DNA of 64,000 nucleotides from Paenibacillus sp. FSL R5-0517. GTDB taxonomy: Bacteria; Bacillota; Bacilli; Paenibacillales; Paenibacillaceae. Both the position numbers and the translations under genes were made by a program. Where the stretch lies: positions 3,100,001 to 3,164,000 of the forward strand of contig NZ_CP150235.1 in NCBI RefSeq assembly GCF_037974355.1. Direction: 5' to 3'. Of this stretch, positions 18,864-27,693 are shown piece by piece. A model generated the notes under the pieces. That model worked only from the letters and a program-made list of their open reading frames with translations, ran no database searches and was not told where the DNA came from. The stretch's first letter is position 1, and each line of letters begins with the position of its first letter.

Positions 18864-19472
18864 ATGAATAAGATTTCCATAATAAAAGCCAGTCCACAGT
18901 CCTTGGTCGGCGGGCAACTGAATCAGATGGCACTTGAATATATGGCCTATTCGCTTGCGGGTACCAAGGATACAAGCATTATAGAAAAAACCTTCAACAA
19001 GTTATGGCGTTCGAAACGAAACCGATTCAGTCACGAATACGCTTATGAAGCCAAAATGCAGAACAAAACGCTGGGCATGATCATGTGTTATCCGACCACT
19101 CTAATGAACAAGCTCGCTTTGCCAACGTTCACCAAATTGTTTGAACTTCGGAACTGGAGCCTGATTAAGTATAATCTTCAACATTGGAAAGAGTTCTATT
19201 CCATGGTGACATTAAAAGAAGCGAAGAACGACGAATACCACATCGGGACATTGGCTACCTTGCCTGAGAGCAGAGGACTTGGTGTAGGGACACAGCTCAT
19301 TCAATTTGCAGAGGAGCAAGCTGTAATACAAGGTTTCTCCAAGTCTTCACTTACAGTTAAAAGAGAAAATCTACTAGCTATTAAACTGTATGAACGTCTG
19401 GGATACCAGAGAGTGGGGGAAATCAACAAACCTTCGCTTTCCCTGTACCGAATGTCCAAAATACTGGTATAG
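18864..19472 (+). CDS. GNAT family N-acetyltransferase
   Basis: A 202-residue cytoplasmic acetyltransferase. The acetyl-CoA motif A is clear: YHIGTLATLPESRGLGVGTQLIQFAEEQA (RGLGVG, about residues 136-146) followed by motif B with NLLAIKLYERLGYQRVG. The first ~110 residues are less conserved. I chose the ATG at 18864, 9 nt after GGAGG; the GTG at 18855 overlaps the ribosome site. The acceptor cannot be read from the sequence; such singletons acetylate proteins, small amines or antibiotics. Confidence 0.88.
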   Translation: MNKISIIKASPQSLVGGQLNQMALEYMAYSLAGTKDTSIIEKTFNKLWRSKRNRFSHEYAYEAKMQNKTLGMIMCYPTTLMNKLALPTFTKLFELRNWSLIKYNLQHWKEFYSMVTLKEAKNDEYHIGTLATLPESRGLGVGTQLIQFAEEQAVIQGFSKSSLTVKRENLLAIKLYERLGYQRVGEINKPSLSLYRMSKILV

Positions 19473-19555
19473 TGTTTCTCTAATACGAATAGATAAAGAA
19501 ATGGCAGATTCATATACTTAAGCACACATTGGAATATTCGATGGTGTGGGATGCA

Positions 19556-19580
19556 GGGACGCTTATTGCGTTCCTTTTGT
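19556..19580 (+). terminator. Short terminator-like hairpin
   Basis: GGGACGC / GCGTTCC stem (one G-T pair) with a 5-nt loop followed by TTTT, 83 bp after the acetyltransferase stop. Confidence 0.55.
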
Positions 19581-19640
19581 AGTTTTAAGATCATTTTACA
19601 AAAAAAGATACTTGACTTTCAGTGGTGTTTAAGCAGGTAC

Positions 19641-19666
19641 TTGACAGGGGTGTGGTATAGTATAAA
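19641..19666 (+). promoter_or_regulatory. Possible promoter of the pentapeptide gene
   Basis: A perfect TTGACA and a TATAAA, but only 14 bp apart. A second TACTTGAC copy lies 29 bp upstream (19610-19617). Either a short-spaced promoter or a regulator-dependent one. Confidence 0.35.
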
Positions 19667-19718
19667 AAGTTCTTTTAATGAAGAAAGACGGAGAAATATA
19701 TAATGCGGGGTGTAACCA

Positions 19719-20324
19719 GTGTATCAATATAAGGACCAGGAATATGAGGCAGTACATTTTGAGGGGCGTGATCTGCGCTATGGAGAACTTATAAGTTGTG
19801 TTTTTAAACAATGTACATTTATGAACGCTTCTATGGAAGAAATCGAAACAAGTAATTGCCGTTTCATTGAGTGTGACTTCAAAGGGGCTTCCATGAATGG
19901 ATCAATTCATACAGAATCGGCTTTTGAAAATTGCTTATTTGGTGGTGCGAATCTATTTGCTTCCAAATTCAGTTCTTGCAAGATGACCGGATCGGACTTT
20001 TCGGGTGCGCAAATGGATGGCATTACACTAAGTCACGGCGATTGGTCTTATACGAATCTGAGACATACCCGATTAGGCAAACAGGACTTGCGAGGAATTC
20101 GTTTCTTTGAAGCTGACTTTACGGACACGGATTTCACCAAAGCGGATTTGAGAGACTGTGATCTTACCAGAGCCGTATTAAGCAGAGCCAAGCTGCAAGG
20201 GGCCGATCTAAGAGGGGCTAATCTGGAAGGTATCGATCTGAAATCACTGGATATCAAAGGGGTACGATTGGATCGTGAACAAGCCGTTCTGTTTGTGCGC
20301 TCGTATGGTGCGAAAGTAGATTGA
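19719..20324 (+). CDS. Pentapeptide repeat protein
   Basis: A 201-residue protein built of tandem A(D/N)LXX-type five-residue repeats from about residue 20 to 185 (CDFKGASMNGS, GANLFASKF, ADLRDCDLTRAVLSRAKLQGADLRGANLEGIDL). This makes a right-handed square beta-helix; relatives such as Qnr and MfpA mimic DNA and protect gyrase, while others are of unknown role. The C-terminal LDREQAVLFVRSYG matches the dimerising tail of Qnr-like proteins. Start is GTG with a weak site. A second, related pentapeptide protein lies at 56153-56782. Function as a gyrase-protecting protein is possible but not shown. Confidence 0.88.
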   Translation: MYQYKDQEYEAVHFEGRDLRYGELISCVFKQCTFMNASMEEIETSNCRFIECDFKGASMNGSIHTESAFENCLFGGANLFASKFSSCKMTGSDFSGAQMDGITLSHGDWSYTNLRHTRLGKQDLRGIRFFEADFTDTDFTKADLRDCDLTRAVLSRAKLQGADLRGANLEGIDLKSLDIKGVRLDREQAVLFVRSYGAKVD

Positions 20325-20343
20325 GTTGAACATATGCAGCATG

Positions 20344-20367
20344 AAGCCGCCGTTAAGGCGGCTTTTT
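20344..20367 (+). terminator. Rho-independent terminator after the pentapeptide gene
   Basis: AAGCCGCC / GGCGGCTT stem with a 5-nt loop and TTTTT. Confidence 0.85.
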
Positions 20368-20448
20368 GACTATAAAGCTTTCACATTTAAGAAAATAGGA
20401 GGGAATAATAGATATAAACAAGAAGTAGTTAACATAAGTTTCAACTAA

Positions 20449-20568
20449 ATGAAGTTTATCATGACCGTCACATTAATTATTATTGTTGCTGTTATTGTCT
20501 TTGGGCTTATAACGAAAGTAAAAGACAGAATCACTTGGTTTGGAGGATATTTTTTTGAAATTAATTAA
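20449..20568 (+). CDS. Possible 39-residue single-pass membrane peptide
   Basis: An open frame with a hydrophobic stretch of about 18 residues (LIIIVAVIVFGLI) after a short start and a basic-then-aromatic tail. It has no good ribosome site, and its 3' end overlaps the ribosome site and first codons of the acetyltransferase that follows. Possibly a real small protein coupled to that gene, or a degraded remnant. Confidence 0.25.
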   Translation: MKFIMTVTLIIIVAVIVFGLITKVKDRITWFGGYFFEIN

Positions 20569-21091
20569 AACATATGATGTGGAACTAAGTGAAGAATGGT
20601 CAACTCTTCTTCAGGAATTACTTGTTGCAAGCTTTCCAGAGGTTTATCCGAAAGACAGATTGTTCTTTAAGCAGATACCACAGAGTAGGGTATTGGCATT
20701 TACCCCAGATAACCAACTCGTTGGGCAAGTGGGACTGGATTACAGGATGATGAATTTAAATGGAACACCGATCAGAGTGATGGGGATCATCGATTTGTGT
20801 GTTTCTCCAGCTGCTCGCGCTCAAGGAATCGCTTCATTGTTAATTTCCGAAGTGGAGAGGATGGCTAAAGAGCGTGTTGATTTTGTCCTTTTATTTGCGG
20901 ATCATGAGGAATTGTATCGCAAAAATGGATTCAAAACGGTAAGCAACACATGTACGTGGTTGAAAATTAATCATGAAACCTTAACCACAGTTGGAGTAGG
21001 GACTCAAAAGGTGGAGGGGTTAATGATTAAAGAGGTTGGAAGCCGGCTATGGGAAGAAGGAGAACTAGATTTCTTAGGATACTTATATTAA
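20555..21091 (+). CDS. GNAT family N-acetyltransferase
   Basis: A 178-residue acetyltransferase. Motif A is seen in IDLCVSPAARAQGIASLLISEVERMA (ARAQGIA, about residues 88-98), and LYRKNGFKTVSN is the motif B helix-turn. The N-terminal half (DVELSEEWSTLLQELLVASFPEVYP) resembles the family branch that contains aminoglycoside 2'-acetyltransferase-like and NodA-like enzymes, so small-molecule acetylation is a reasonable guess. The TTG at 20555 is chosen because GGAGG sits 8 nt before it; the TTG at 20540 overlaps that site. Confidence 0.8.
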   Translation: MKLIKTYDVELSEEWSTLLQELLVASFPEVYPKDRLFFKQIPQSRVLAFTPDNQLVGQVGLDYRMMNLNGTPIRVMGIIDLCVSPAARAQGIASLLISEVERMAKERVDFVLLFADHEELYRKNGFKTVSNTCTWLKINHETLTTVGVGTQKVEGLMIKEVGSRLWEEGELDFLGYLY

Positions 21092-21202
21092 TCAAGTTGG
21101 TTGTGCGATGAGGCTCTATCTGCTTTCTCGCCTTGACCCGTGTTGTTGTTCCATGTTAAGTTTTCTGTATTAAATTTTAAGCTTCGAAAGGGTGATAAAG
21201 GG

Positions 21203-21331
21203 ATGACAGAATTAGAGGTTGTAGATGTTTATGTGGACCTGTCAACGAACTTGAACAATGGCATGGTTCACAATATAGCTAATCAGAATCCGACACTTTA
21301 TCCTCCTATGCATAGATCTACTTGGCGCTGA
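21203..21331 (+). CDS. Possible 42-residue upstream open reading frame
   Basis: ATG preceded by an AAGGG-like site 9 nt upstream, encoding a short soluble peptide rich in Asn, Val and Thr and ending PPMHRSTWR. It has no recognisable family. It lies 146 bp ahead of the ABC-F start, and its stop falls in a TGGCG/CGCCA inverted repeat. It could be a regulatory leader of the resistance gene or a gene remnant. Confidence 0.3.
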   Translation: MTELEVVDVYVDLSTNLNNGMVHNIANQNPTLYPPMHRSTWR

Positions 21332-21400
21332 AGGTTATATCGCCAGGTTTCTTTATCGTATAAGCGAATCTAAATTCTGATTATGTTCAAATATTAAAGT

Positions 21401-21476
21401 GAGGGAATCCATGCCAGGTTCAATGGTGAAATCCCGTCAGTTTACTTTTATATTTCACATAAAAAGGATGATCAGC
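21401..21476 (+). promoter_or_regulatory. In-frame leader of the ABC-F gene with a small hairpin
   Basis: GAGGG followed 5 nt later by ATG (21411) opens 22 codons that run in frame into the ABC-F start. The peptide contains RQFTFIFHIKR, an aromatic and basic run like those of ribosome-arrest leaders. GGGA...CCAT pairs with ATGG...TCCC across 21403-21435. Typical Lsa proteins begin at the later ATG, so this stretch is more likely regulatory than protein. Confidence 0.4.
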
Positions 21477-22955
21477 ATGTCTTTAATTAACGTTACCAAC
21501 CTGACCTTTGCCTATGATGGCAGTTACGATAATATATTTGAAAATGTTAGTTTTCAGTTAGACTCCGATTGGAAATTGGGTTTTACCGGCAGGAACGGCA
21601 GAGGCAAAACGACATTCCTCAATCTGTTGCTCGGTAAATATGAATACAGCGGACATATCTCTGCGAATGTTAGCTTTGAATACTTTCCTTTCCAGGTAGA
21701 GAATAAGGAAGCCATGACAATCGATGTCATCGGCGAGATTCATCCTGAATATCTGCACTGGCAAGTTGTGCGCGAGTTTAACCTGTTGAAGGTGTCGGAA
21801 GATGTATTGTATCGGCCTTTCGACACGTTATCCAATGGAGAACAAACAAAGGTGATGCTGGCTGCCTTGTTTCTGAAGGACAATCGGTTTCTGCTTATTG
21901 ATGAACCAACCAATCATCTTGATCTTCATGCGAGACAAATCGTAGGTGATTATCTCCGCAGCAAGAGTGGATTTATTTTGGTGTCTCATGATCGATCCTT
22001 CCTGGATCAAAGTGTAGACCACATCCTTTCCATCAATAAGAGTAACATCGAGATTCAGAAAGGCAATTTCTCCGCCTGGTGGGAAAATAAACGAAGACAG
22101 GATCAGTTTGAACTTGCGAGTAATGAGAAATTAAAGAAGGACATCAAACGTTTATCCGATTCAGCCAAACGGACCGGTGGATGGTCGCATGAAGTCGAAA
22201 AGACCAAAAATGGTACGAGAAATTCCGGTTCCAAGGTGGATAAAGGATATATTGGGCACAAGGCTGCCAAGATGATGAAACGTTCCAAAAATATTGAACA
22301 AAGGCAGCAATCTGCTATTCAAGAGAAATCCAAACTTCTCAAAAATATTGAGAGTGCAGAATCTCTGCAGATCCATCAGCTGGATTTTCACAAGAATGAA
22401 CTTGTAGAATTGGAACATGTGTCGATATCGTACGGGGCCAATACGGTGTGCAAGGATGTCAGTATGACGGTTGAAAAAGGAGATCGTATTGCCCTTTACG
22501 GTAAAAATGGATCTGGCAAATCCAGCATTCTTAAACTGATCTGTGGTGAAGATATTGCTTACACAGGTCTTTTGCGTAAGGATCATCAGCTTAAAATCTC
22601 GTATGTGTCGCAGGACACGTCCGATCTCGAAGGCCAATTAGCTGAGTACGCGGCGATACAGGGGATAGATGAGAGCTTGTTTAAATCGATACTTCGAAAG
22701 TTGGATTTTTCCAGACTGCAATTGGACAAAGATATCTCAACGTTTAGTGCAGGTCAAAAAAAGAAAGTGCTCATTGCCAAAAGTCTGAGTGAGAGGGCTC
22801 ATCTGCACATTTGGGATGAACCACTGAACTTTGTAGATGTCATCTCACGTATGCAGATCGAAGACCTGTTGCTGGAATATACACCGACCTTGCTTTTTGT
22901 GGAGCATGATCGTGAATTTTGTACCAATATTGCAACAAAAATTATTGAACTATAA
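21477..22955 (+). CDS. ABC-F ribosomal protection protein, Lsa type
   Basis: A 492-residue soluble protein with two ABC ATPase domains and no membrane part. Walker A motifs are GRNGRGKTT (about residue 38) and GKNGSGKSS (about 342); signatures are LSNGEQTKV and FSAGQKKKV; DEPTNHLDL follows the first domain and the second has WDEPLNFVD. The linker of about 80 residues (KRTGGWSHEVEKTKNG onward) is the antibiotic-resistance arm. The start MSLINVTNLTFAYDGSYDNIFE matches Lsa-type proteins, which displace lincosamides, streptogramin A and pleuromutilins from the ribosome. In-frame codons upstream (see leader) would add 22-26 residues. Intrinsic resistance in soil Bacillota is a common setting. Confidence 0.9.
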   Translation: MSLINVTNLTFAYDGSYDNIFENVSFQLDSDWKLGFTGRNGRGKTTFLNLLLGKYEYSGHISANVSFEYFPFQVENKEAMTIDVIGEIHPEYLHWQVVREFNLLKVSEDVLYRPFDTLSNGEQTKVMLAALFLKDNRFLLIDEPTNHLDLHARQIVGDYLRSKSGFILVSHDRSFLDQSVDHILSINKSNIEIQKGNFSAWWENKRRQDQFELASNEKLKKDIKRLSDSAKRTGGWSHEVEKTKNGTRNSGSKVDKGYIGHKAAKMMKRSKNIEQRQQSAIQEKSKLLKNIESAESLQIHQLDFHKNELVELEHVSISYGANTVCKDVSMTVEKGDRIALYGKNGSGKSSILKLICGEDIAYTGLLRKDHQLKISYVSQDTSDLEGQLAEYAAIQGIDESLFKSILRKLDFSRLQLDKDISTFSAGQKKKVLIAKSLSERAHLHIWDEPLNFVDVISRMQIEDLLLEYTPTLLFVEHDREFCTNIATKIIEL

Positions 22956-22995
22956 GCAACAGCAACAGACTGCGTTAAAAGGTTACGATGCTAAG

Positions 22996-23017
22996 AGCCG
23001 CCGAATGGCGGCTTTTA
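22996..23017 (+). terminator. Rho-independent terminator after the ABC-F gene
   Basis: AGCCGCC / GGCGGCT perfect 7-bp stem, 4-nt loop, then TTTT. Confidence 0.8.
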
Positions 23018-23172
23018 AGCTTTATATGTACAGCAAGAGTATAGCAGATAGCGTGTAACGTTCAGACTTCGATATGGTGAGAATGTATGCTATAATTTTA
23101 TAGTCTAATCCAATCATATGATGGATGAACAGATCAATTATTGAACTATACTCGCTAAGAGGTGTAATACCA

Positions 23173-23739
23173 ATGAAAAAGGAAATGACCACAATCAAAC
23201 AAACCAGGCTCAATTCCATTTTGGACGAGGCCACCAAATTATTGATTGAAAAACCGAATGCATCCATGAATGAAATTGCCGAATCTGCAAAAATCGGGAT
23301 CGCTACCTTACATCGATATGTGGAAAGCCGCGAACAGCTCATGGTTCATCTGGGGTTACGGGCAATCGAGGTGGTCAGTGAGACCATGCAACAAATTCAA
23401 CTGGATGAAGAGCACTGTGAAAAGTACATACCTGAGCTGATCGAGGCGCTGATTCCATTAGGCGACAAAATATATTTCCTGGCTCATGACACCACCATTA
23501 ACTATAATCCAGAGATTGAGGGAGCAGATCTGAAGCTGAGAGAACCGGTACTGCATGCGGTCGGTCTGTTACAGCAGAAAGGTTATTTCCGCTCCGATCT
23601 TGATAAAACCTGGATTGTCGATGTGCTGTATTCCATCATGTTCCTGACGTGGCAGCAGGTTGTAAGTGGTCATATCGCGAGAAAAGCAGCTCCAGCGCTT
23701 GTAGTAGACACGTTTTATCATGGTTTTAAGCAGCACTAG
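23173..23739 (+). CDS. TetR/AcrR family transcriptional regulator
   Basis: A 188-residue regulator with an N-terminal helix-turn-helix (ASMNEIAESAKIGIATLHRYVESREQLM, about residues 30-57) and a helical ligand/dimer domain. The ATG at 23173 is chosen because an AGAGGTG site precedes it by 9 nt; an upstream ATG at 23125 in the same frame has no site. It is separated from the ABC-F gene by a terminator and from the next gene by 355 bp, so its target is not evident. Confidence 0.88.
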   Translation: MKKEMTTIKQTRLNSILDEATKLLIEKPNASMNEIAESAKIGIATLHRYVESREQLMVHLGLRAIEVVSETMQQIQLDEEHCEKYIPELIEALIPLGDKIYFLAHDTTINYNPEIEGADLKLREPVLHAVGLLQQKGYFRSDLDKTWIVDVLYSIMFLTWQQVVSGHIARKAAPALVVDTFYHGFKQH

Positions 23740-24094
23740 GTCAGCGCCAATAGAAGGAAAAACATTAGATTTTAATAGTGAAAACACGCTCAAAACAGTC
23801 AATCGTATCGTTAGATATGCAGACTCCTTTGAGGGTGTTTTTTTGCGTTTGCAACAGCTTTTCCCAGTGTACAGACATCATGGACTTGATTTTTACTAAT
23901 ATTCAAATATTAACAGGGTTCAGAATTTAAGATTTCAAGTTTACAAAAAATGATATAAATTTCTAGTAGATTCAAATCATTACCAAATAAAGACAAAATA
24001 TTCAGACGAGGGGGACAGACAGAACGACCTGCAATTATCCAGTTCAGAATCAGCTCAAGTACTCATTCCATCAACCCAAATCAGGAGGGATTCC
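23740..24094 (+). other. AT-rich intergenic region
   Basis: No gene seen. A weak terminator-like pair AAAACACGCTC (23783-23793) / GAGGGTGTTTT with a T-run near 23831-23844 would end the TetR gene. TTGATT and TATTAA 16 bp apart (23886-23913) are a plausible promoter for the following glycosyltransferase cluster, leaving a leader of about 170 nt. Confidence 0.4.
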
Positions 24095-25249
24095 ATGCTT
24101 TACACCATTATTGTGCCAGTCAACCAGGACTATAACATTTTGAACCTGTTCACAGATTCGTTGCTTCGGACGGTAAGCCCATCCACTCAGATTATTTTTA
24201 TCAACGACGGTTCCGGCTCAGCAGTCTTTCAACATCTGGATAAACTGAAGCAAGAAGTAAAAGAAGGTGTGACCATCGAGATTCTTCAGCATGATTTTCC
24301 ACTCGGTTGCGCCGTGTCGATTAATAGCGCACTGAGCCTTGCCAAGGGAGAGTACATTTTCTTCCTGGATTCTGACACGATTCTAGAGCCGAACTGGCAA
24401 CCGATGATGAAAGAGACACTGGACAGCGATATTACAATCGGCATGATTGGAGGCGTTCTGCTGTATCCGCAAACCGGAGGTGTACAGCACTGCGGCATTG
24501 CTTTTGCAGACACCATCGGTCGACACCTGTTCCTGAACGCATCCCCTGATGATATCCCAAAAGAAACCTTCTCTGTTCAACTAGTGGTGTTTGCCATGTT
24601 CGGCATGAAGCGGGAGGTCTACGAGACCATCGGCAACCTCGATGAGAAATTCTTTAACGGGTACGAGGACTTTGATTATCAGATGCGGGCACGAGCTGCC
24701 GGATACGATACAGTCATTAATCCGAATATTCAAGCCTATCACTGGGAACGCAGCAGCGGCATTCACCGGAACTTCAACCGCAAGAACAATCTGGCACGCT
24801 TCTGGAAAAAGTGGGGCGGTCAAATCGAGGCTGATGTGTGGCCTTTCGTTTTCAGTCATCTGAAAGCGCAGCTAGAGAGTCAAGCTGAATACCAGCATCT
24901 GCCGATTGTAGGCATTGACCTTGCCGAGGTTCGCAGTGATGCGGATACATTCTGGACCAAGTTGGAGGAAGCTGACTTTGCCAATGTAACCGAGGTGCGT
25001 GACTATTCCAATCGCTTCAATTCCAACGGGGCCATCTGGCTGCCACAGGTACTGGGTAAGGAACTGATTCATAGTGAGAATCGGTTACTGTTCTTGGTGG
25101 ACAATTTCGCCCGTTTATTAGAGAACCGCTACTGGATAGAGATGAGACATGCTCATCGAGCCAAGGATCTGATCATTGATCTGTATGGCAATGTAATTAC
25201 GATGGATCGCATCTACGATGGATGCTGGCCTGGAACCAAAGTACGGTAA
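24095..25249 (+). CDS. Glycosyltransferase family 2 protein
   Basis: A 384-residue GT-A protein. The nucleotide-sugar site shows YTIIVPVNQDYNILNLF at the start, the metal-binding DSDT in FFLDSDTILEPNW (about residue 92), and NGYEDFDYQMRARAAGYD as the acceptor/catalytic acidic motif (about residue 188), followed by YHWERSSGIHRNFNRKNN, as in rhamnosyl/GlcNAc-transferase-like proteins. The last ~110 residues are an extra region with no family I recognise. It is 37 bp ahead of a class III aminotransferase and begins what looks like a biosynthetic operon. Confidence 0.88.
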   Translation: MLYTIIVPVNQDYNILNLFTDSLLRTVSPSTQIIFINDGSGSAVFQHLDKLKQEVKEGVTIEILQHDFPLGCAVSINSALSLAKGEYIFFLDSDTILEPNWQPMMKETLDSDITIGMIGGVLLYPQTGGVQHCGIAFADTIGRHLFLNASPDDIPKETFSVQLVVFAMFGMKREVYETIGNLDEKFFNGYEDFDYQMRARAAGYDTVINPNIQAYHWERSSGIHRNFNRKNNLARFWKKWGGQIEADVWPFVFSHLKAQLESQAEYQHLPIVGIDLAEVRSDADTFWTKLEEADFANVTEVRDYSNRFNSNGAIWLPQVLGKELIHSENRLLFLVDNFARLLENRYWIEMRHAHRAKDLIIDLYGNVITMDRIYDGCWPGTKVR

Positions 25250-25286
25250 TCTACGCACAACGAAAATAAACAGGGAGGTACTTAAG

Positions 25287-26594
25287 GTGAAAGAAAAAGA
25301 GAGCACGCTCGATCGTGCCGTAAGATTTACCCGTAATCTGGAGTGGTTGGAGCAAGTCGAAAAGGTAATTCCGAGCGGATGCAGCACTTTAGCCAAAGCA
25401 CCTGAACGTTTATTTCCGGGGCATACACCCGTATGCTGTGCAGAGGCCTACAAATCCCGATTTACAGATATCGACGGTAATGAATGGCTGGATTGCGAAA
25501 TGGCCATGGGTACGGCGTCTTGGGGCCATGCGAGGCATGAAGTCCAACTAACCGTCATTCACCAGCTGAAAAAAGGGACAAGCTTTTCGGTACCGGCCGA
25601 CATCGAGCTTGAATGCGCCGAGTTAATTTTGGAGCGGTTCGAGGGTCGTTATCCGTCGCTGCGCTTCACCAAGAGTGGTGCGGATGCAGTGAGTGGGGCC
25701 GTACGACTTGCTCGTGCCGCAAGTGGCAAGAGCAAGGTTATTGCGACGGCTTATCATGGGTGGCATGATTGGTCCGCATACGGTTATTATGGTGGCCAGA
25801 CGAAAGAACGGGGCATTCCAGTAGATATCGAGCGTTCGACAATCTGGGTCAACAAACCTACTGCAGAACGAATTGAGGCCCAGATTACCTCATCTCCCGA
25901 GGATATCGCATGTATTGTTTTATGTCCCAACGAGTGGAAAAGGGACGCACTGGAAGAAGTCGTGAACCTATGCCGGTCTCTGGACATCATTATCATATTC
26001 GATGAGGTTACTTCCGGTATTCGAATGGGCAAACAGGCTACAGCAGGAGAATATGACATCTGGCCTGATCTGCTCTGTATCTCCAAAGGTATGGCAAACG
26101 GTTTACCGCTCGCAGCGGTTTTGGGGCCTGAGCACTTGATGTCTCTGTCGGGACAAGTCCGATTCAGCAATGCCCATTCCAGCGAAACAACAGCGCTCGC
26201 GGCAGCCATTGCCTGTGAACGATTAATGAAAAATGCGAAAGTATGGCCGACCTGGCGTGATCCGGCAACCCGGATTATGGATCGTCTGGCATCTGAACTT
26301 GTGTTACTTGGATTAACGGATCAATTGGAAGTGAAGGGGACGTATGCGAGCTTCTGCATTCAATCCTTGGCCGAGAATAACTTTCAAACGGACCCTTTCC
26401 GCGAGTTCATGGTGAAGAGAATGGCTCACTTCGGCATTTTCACCAAAGGTTACTTTATTTTCTCGGATGCCCATACACGGGAAGAATTGCTGTGGGTTGA
26501 GGAAGCACTGTTACAGACCCTGTCAGACTGGAAAGAGATTCAGAAGCAGGAACATCTCCATTCGATGCAATTATCGAAAACGTTTGAAGTCTAA
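25287..26594 (+). CDS. Class III aminotransferase (glutamate-1-semialdehyde aminomutase-like)
   Basis: A 435-residue PLP enzyme of the class III fold. The cofactor aspartate is in IIIFDEVTSGIRMG, and the Schiff-base lysine is K267 in CISKGMANGLPLAAV; GADAVSGAVRLARAASGKSKVI and AYHGWHDW are typical of the GSA-aminomutase branch. It is unlikely to be the haem-pathway HemL because it sits with a glycosyltransferase, dehydrogenase and MFS transporter; an amino-sugar, aminocyclitol or other amino-metabolite pathway is more plausible. I chose the GTG at 25287 for its GGGAGGT site; an upstream ATG overlaps the glycosyltransferase. Confidence 0.88.
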   Translation: MKEKESTLDRAVRFTRNLEWLEQVEKVIPSGCSTLAKAPERLFPGHTPVCCAEAYKSRFTDIDGNEWLDCEMAMGTASWGHARHEVQLTVIHQLKKGTSFSVPADIELECAELILERFEGRYPSLRFTKSGADAVSGAVRLARAASGKSKVIATAYHGWHDWSAYGYYGGQTKERGIPVDIERSTIWVNKPTAERIEAQITSSPEDIACIVLCPNEWKRDALEEVVNLCRSLDIIIIFDEVTSGIRMGKQATAGEYDIWPDLLCISKGMANGLPLAAVLGPEHLMSLSGQVRFSNAHSSETTALAAAIACERLMKNAKVWPTWRDPATRIMDRLASELVLLGLTDQLEVKGTYASFCIQSLAENNFQTDPFREFMVKRMAHFGIFTKGYFIFSDAHTREELLWVEEALLQTLSDWKEIQKQEHLHSMQLSKTFEV

Positions 26595-26635
26595 TCCATA
26601 AATTAGAAATCACAATCAACTAGGAGGAATATTCA

Positions 26636-27667
26636 ATGAAAGCACTCGTATATCAGGATCTCAAACAGGTGACTTATCAGGAGATTGAGGAGCCAACCAT
26701 TCAAAAGCCAAACCAGGTGAAAATCAAAATCTATGGTTCAGGTATCTGTGGTACAGATCTGAACATTGTCAAAGGCAAAGTACCTGCCAATAAAGGCACG
26801 ATTATCGGTCATGAGGGTGTGGGCACCGTTGTTGAGGTGGGTGAAGAAGTTCGCGGTTTCAAGATTGGCGATCGGGTATTGGTTGATCCCACGCAATCTT
26901 GCGGAACCTGCTCCTATTGCCGTGAAGGTCTGTTCATCTACTGCGAGAATTTTGATGACTATCAAGTAGGGATGACGACACATGGAACCTTTGCTGAATA
27001 TTTTGTTGGGGACGAAAAGTATATCTATGCCATCCCGGATTCCATGAGCTGGGAAACGGCCATGATGATCGAACCACTGGGATGTGTGCTTCAGACGTTC
27101 ATGAAAGCAGGGACTAAGCCAAGCGACGCTGTGCTGGTCCTCGGTTCAGGTGCAATCGGTTCCCTGTGTCAGCTTGTGAGTAAACGATTGGCAAGGCTTA
27201 CTGTAGGCACGGAAGTTGATCCATATCGCAAAGAGTTCGCTTCAGGGATCGCAGATCATGTGTTCTATCCTCAGGATCTGACACTGGATCAAGTATACGA
27301 GATCAATAATAACAAGAAGTTTGATATTGTGGTGGACGCGGTTGGTAACCAGCTTCATGTGGGATTTGAGATGATTGCCAAAGGTGGAAAGATTATTCCG
27401 ATGGGATATGACGACAGCTATGAGGTGACTTTCAAATCAACAGCCGTGATTAATGATGGCATCAGTATCATTGGTGCAGTTGCTAACCACTCGATGATCA
27501 GCACGGCACTGAAATTTGCCCAAAGCATCCCGGAGCTGGAACAAATGGTGACAGCCAAAGAACTGCTGAGTGATTATGAACGGGCCTTTAATGGAACGAT
27601 TGGTTATGACATGCATACTGGAGAGAAATTGCCGATGAACTCGGTCAAAACAGCTCTTATCCTATAA
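26636..27667 (+). CDS. Zinc-dependent medium-chain dehydrogenase
   Basis: A 343-residue enzyme of the alcohol/sorbitol/threonine dehydrogenase family. GSGICGTDLNI (catalytic-zinc Cys), IIGHEGVGTVVEVG (His-Glu), the structural-zinc cluster CGTCSYCREGLFIYC, and the Rossmann motif VLVLGSGAIGSL (about residues 167-178) are all present. It would interconvert a secondary alcohol and a ketone with NAD(P). In context it could supply the keto substrate for the aminotransferase 41 bp upstream, a pairing seen in aminocyclitol and amino-sugar pathways (inference). A GGAGGA site precedes the ATG. Confidence 0.92.
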   Translation: MKALVYQDLKQVTYQEIEEPTIQKPNQVKIKIYGSGICGTDLNIVKGKVPANKGTIIGHEGVGTVVEVGEEVRGFKIGDRVLVDPTQSCGTCSYCREGLFIYCENFDDYQVGMTTHGTFAEYFVGDEKYIYAIPDSMSWETAMMIEPLGCVLQTFMKAGTKPSDAVLVLGSGAIGSLCQLVSKRLARLTVGTEVDPYRKEFASGIADHVFYPQDLTLDQVYEINNNKKFDIVVDAVGNQLHVGFEMIAKGGKIIPMGYDDSYEVTFKSTAVINDGISIIGAVANHSMISTALKFAQSIPELEQMVTAKELLSDYERAFNGTIGYDMHTGEKLPMNSVKTALIL

Positions 27668-27693
27668 GAGGTACTATAGGCATGTAGACATTA

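Noticed and set aside
25218..25286. Upstream extension of the aminotransferase to an ATG at 25218
   Set aside because: Overlaps the glycosyltransferase gene and lacks a ribosome site; the GTG at 25287 has GGGAGGT.
25287..26594. Assignment as haem-pathway HemL
   Set aside because: GSA-type sequence, but the neighbourhood has no haem genes and looks like amino-sugar metabolism.
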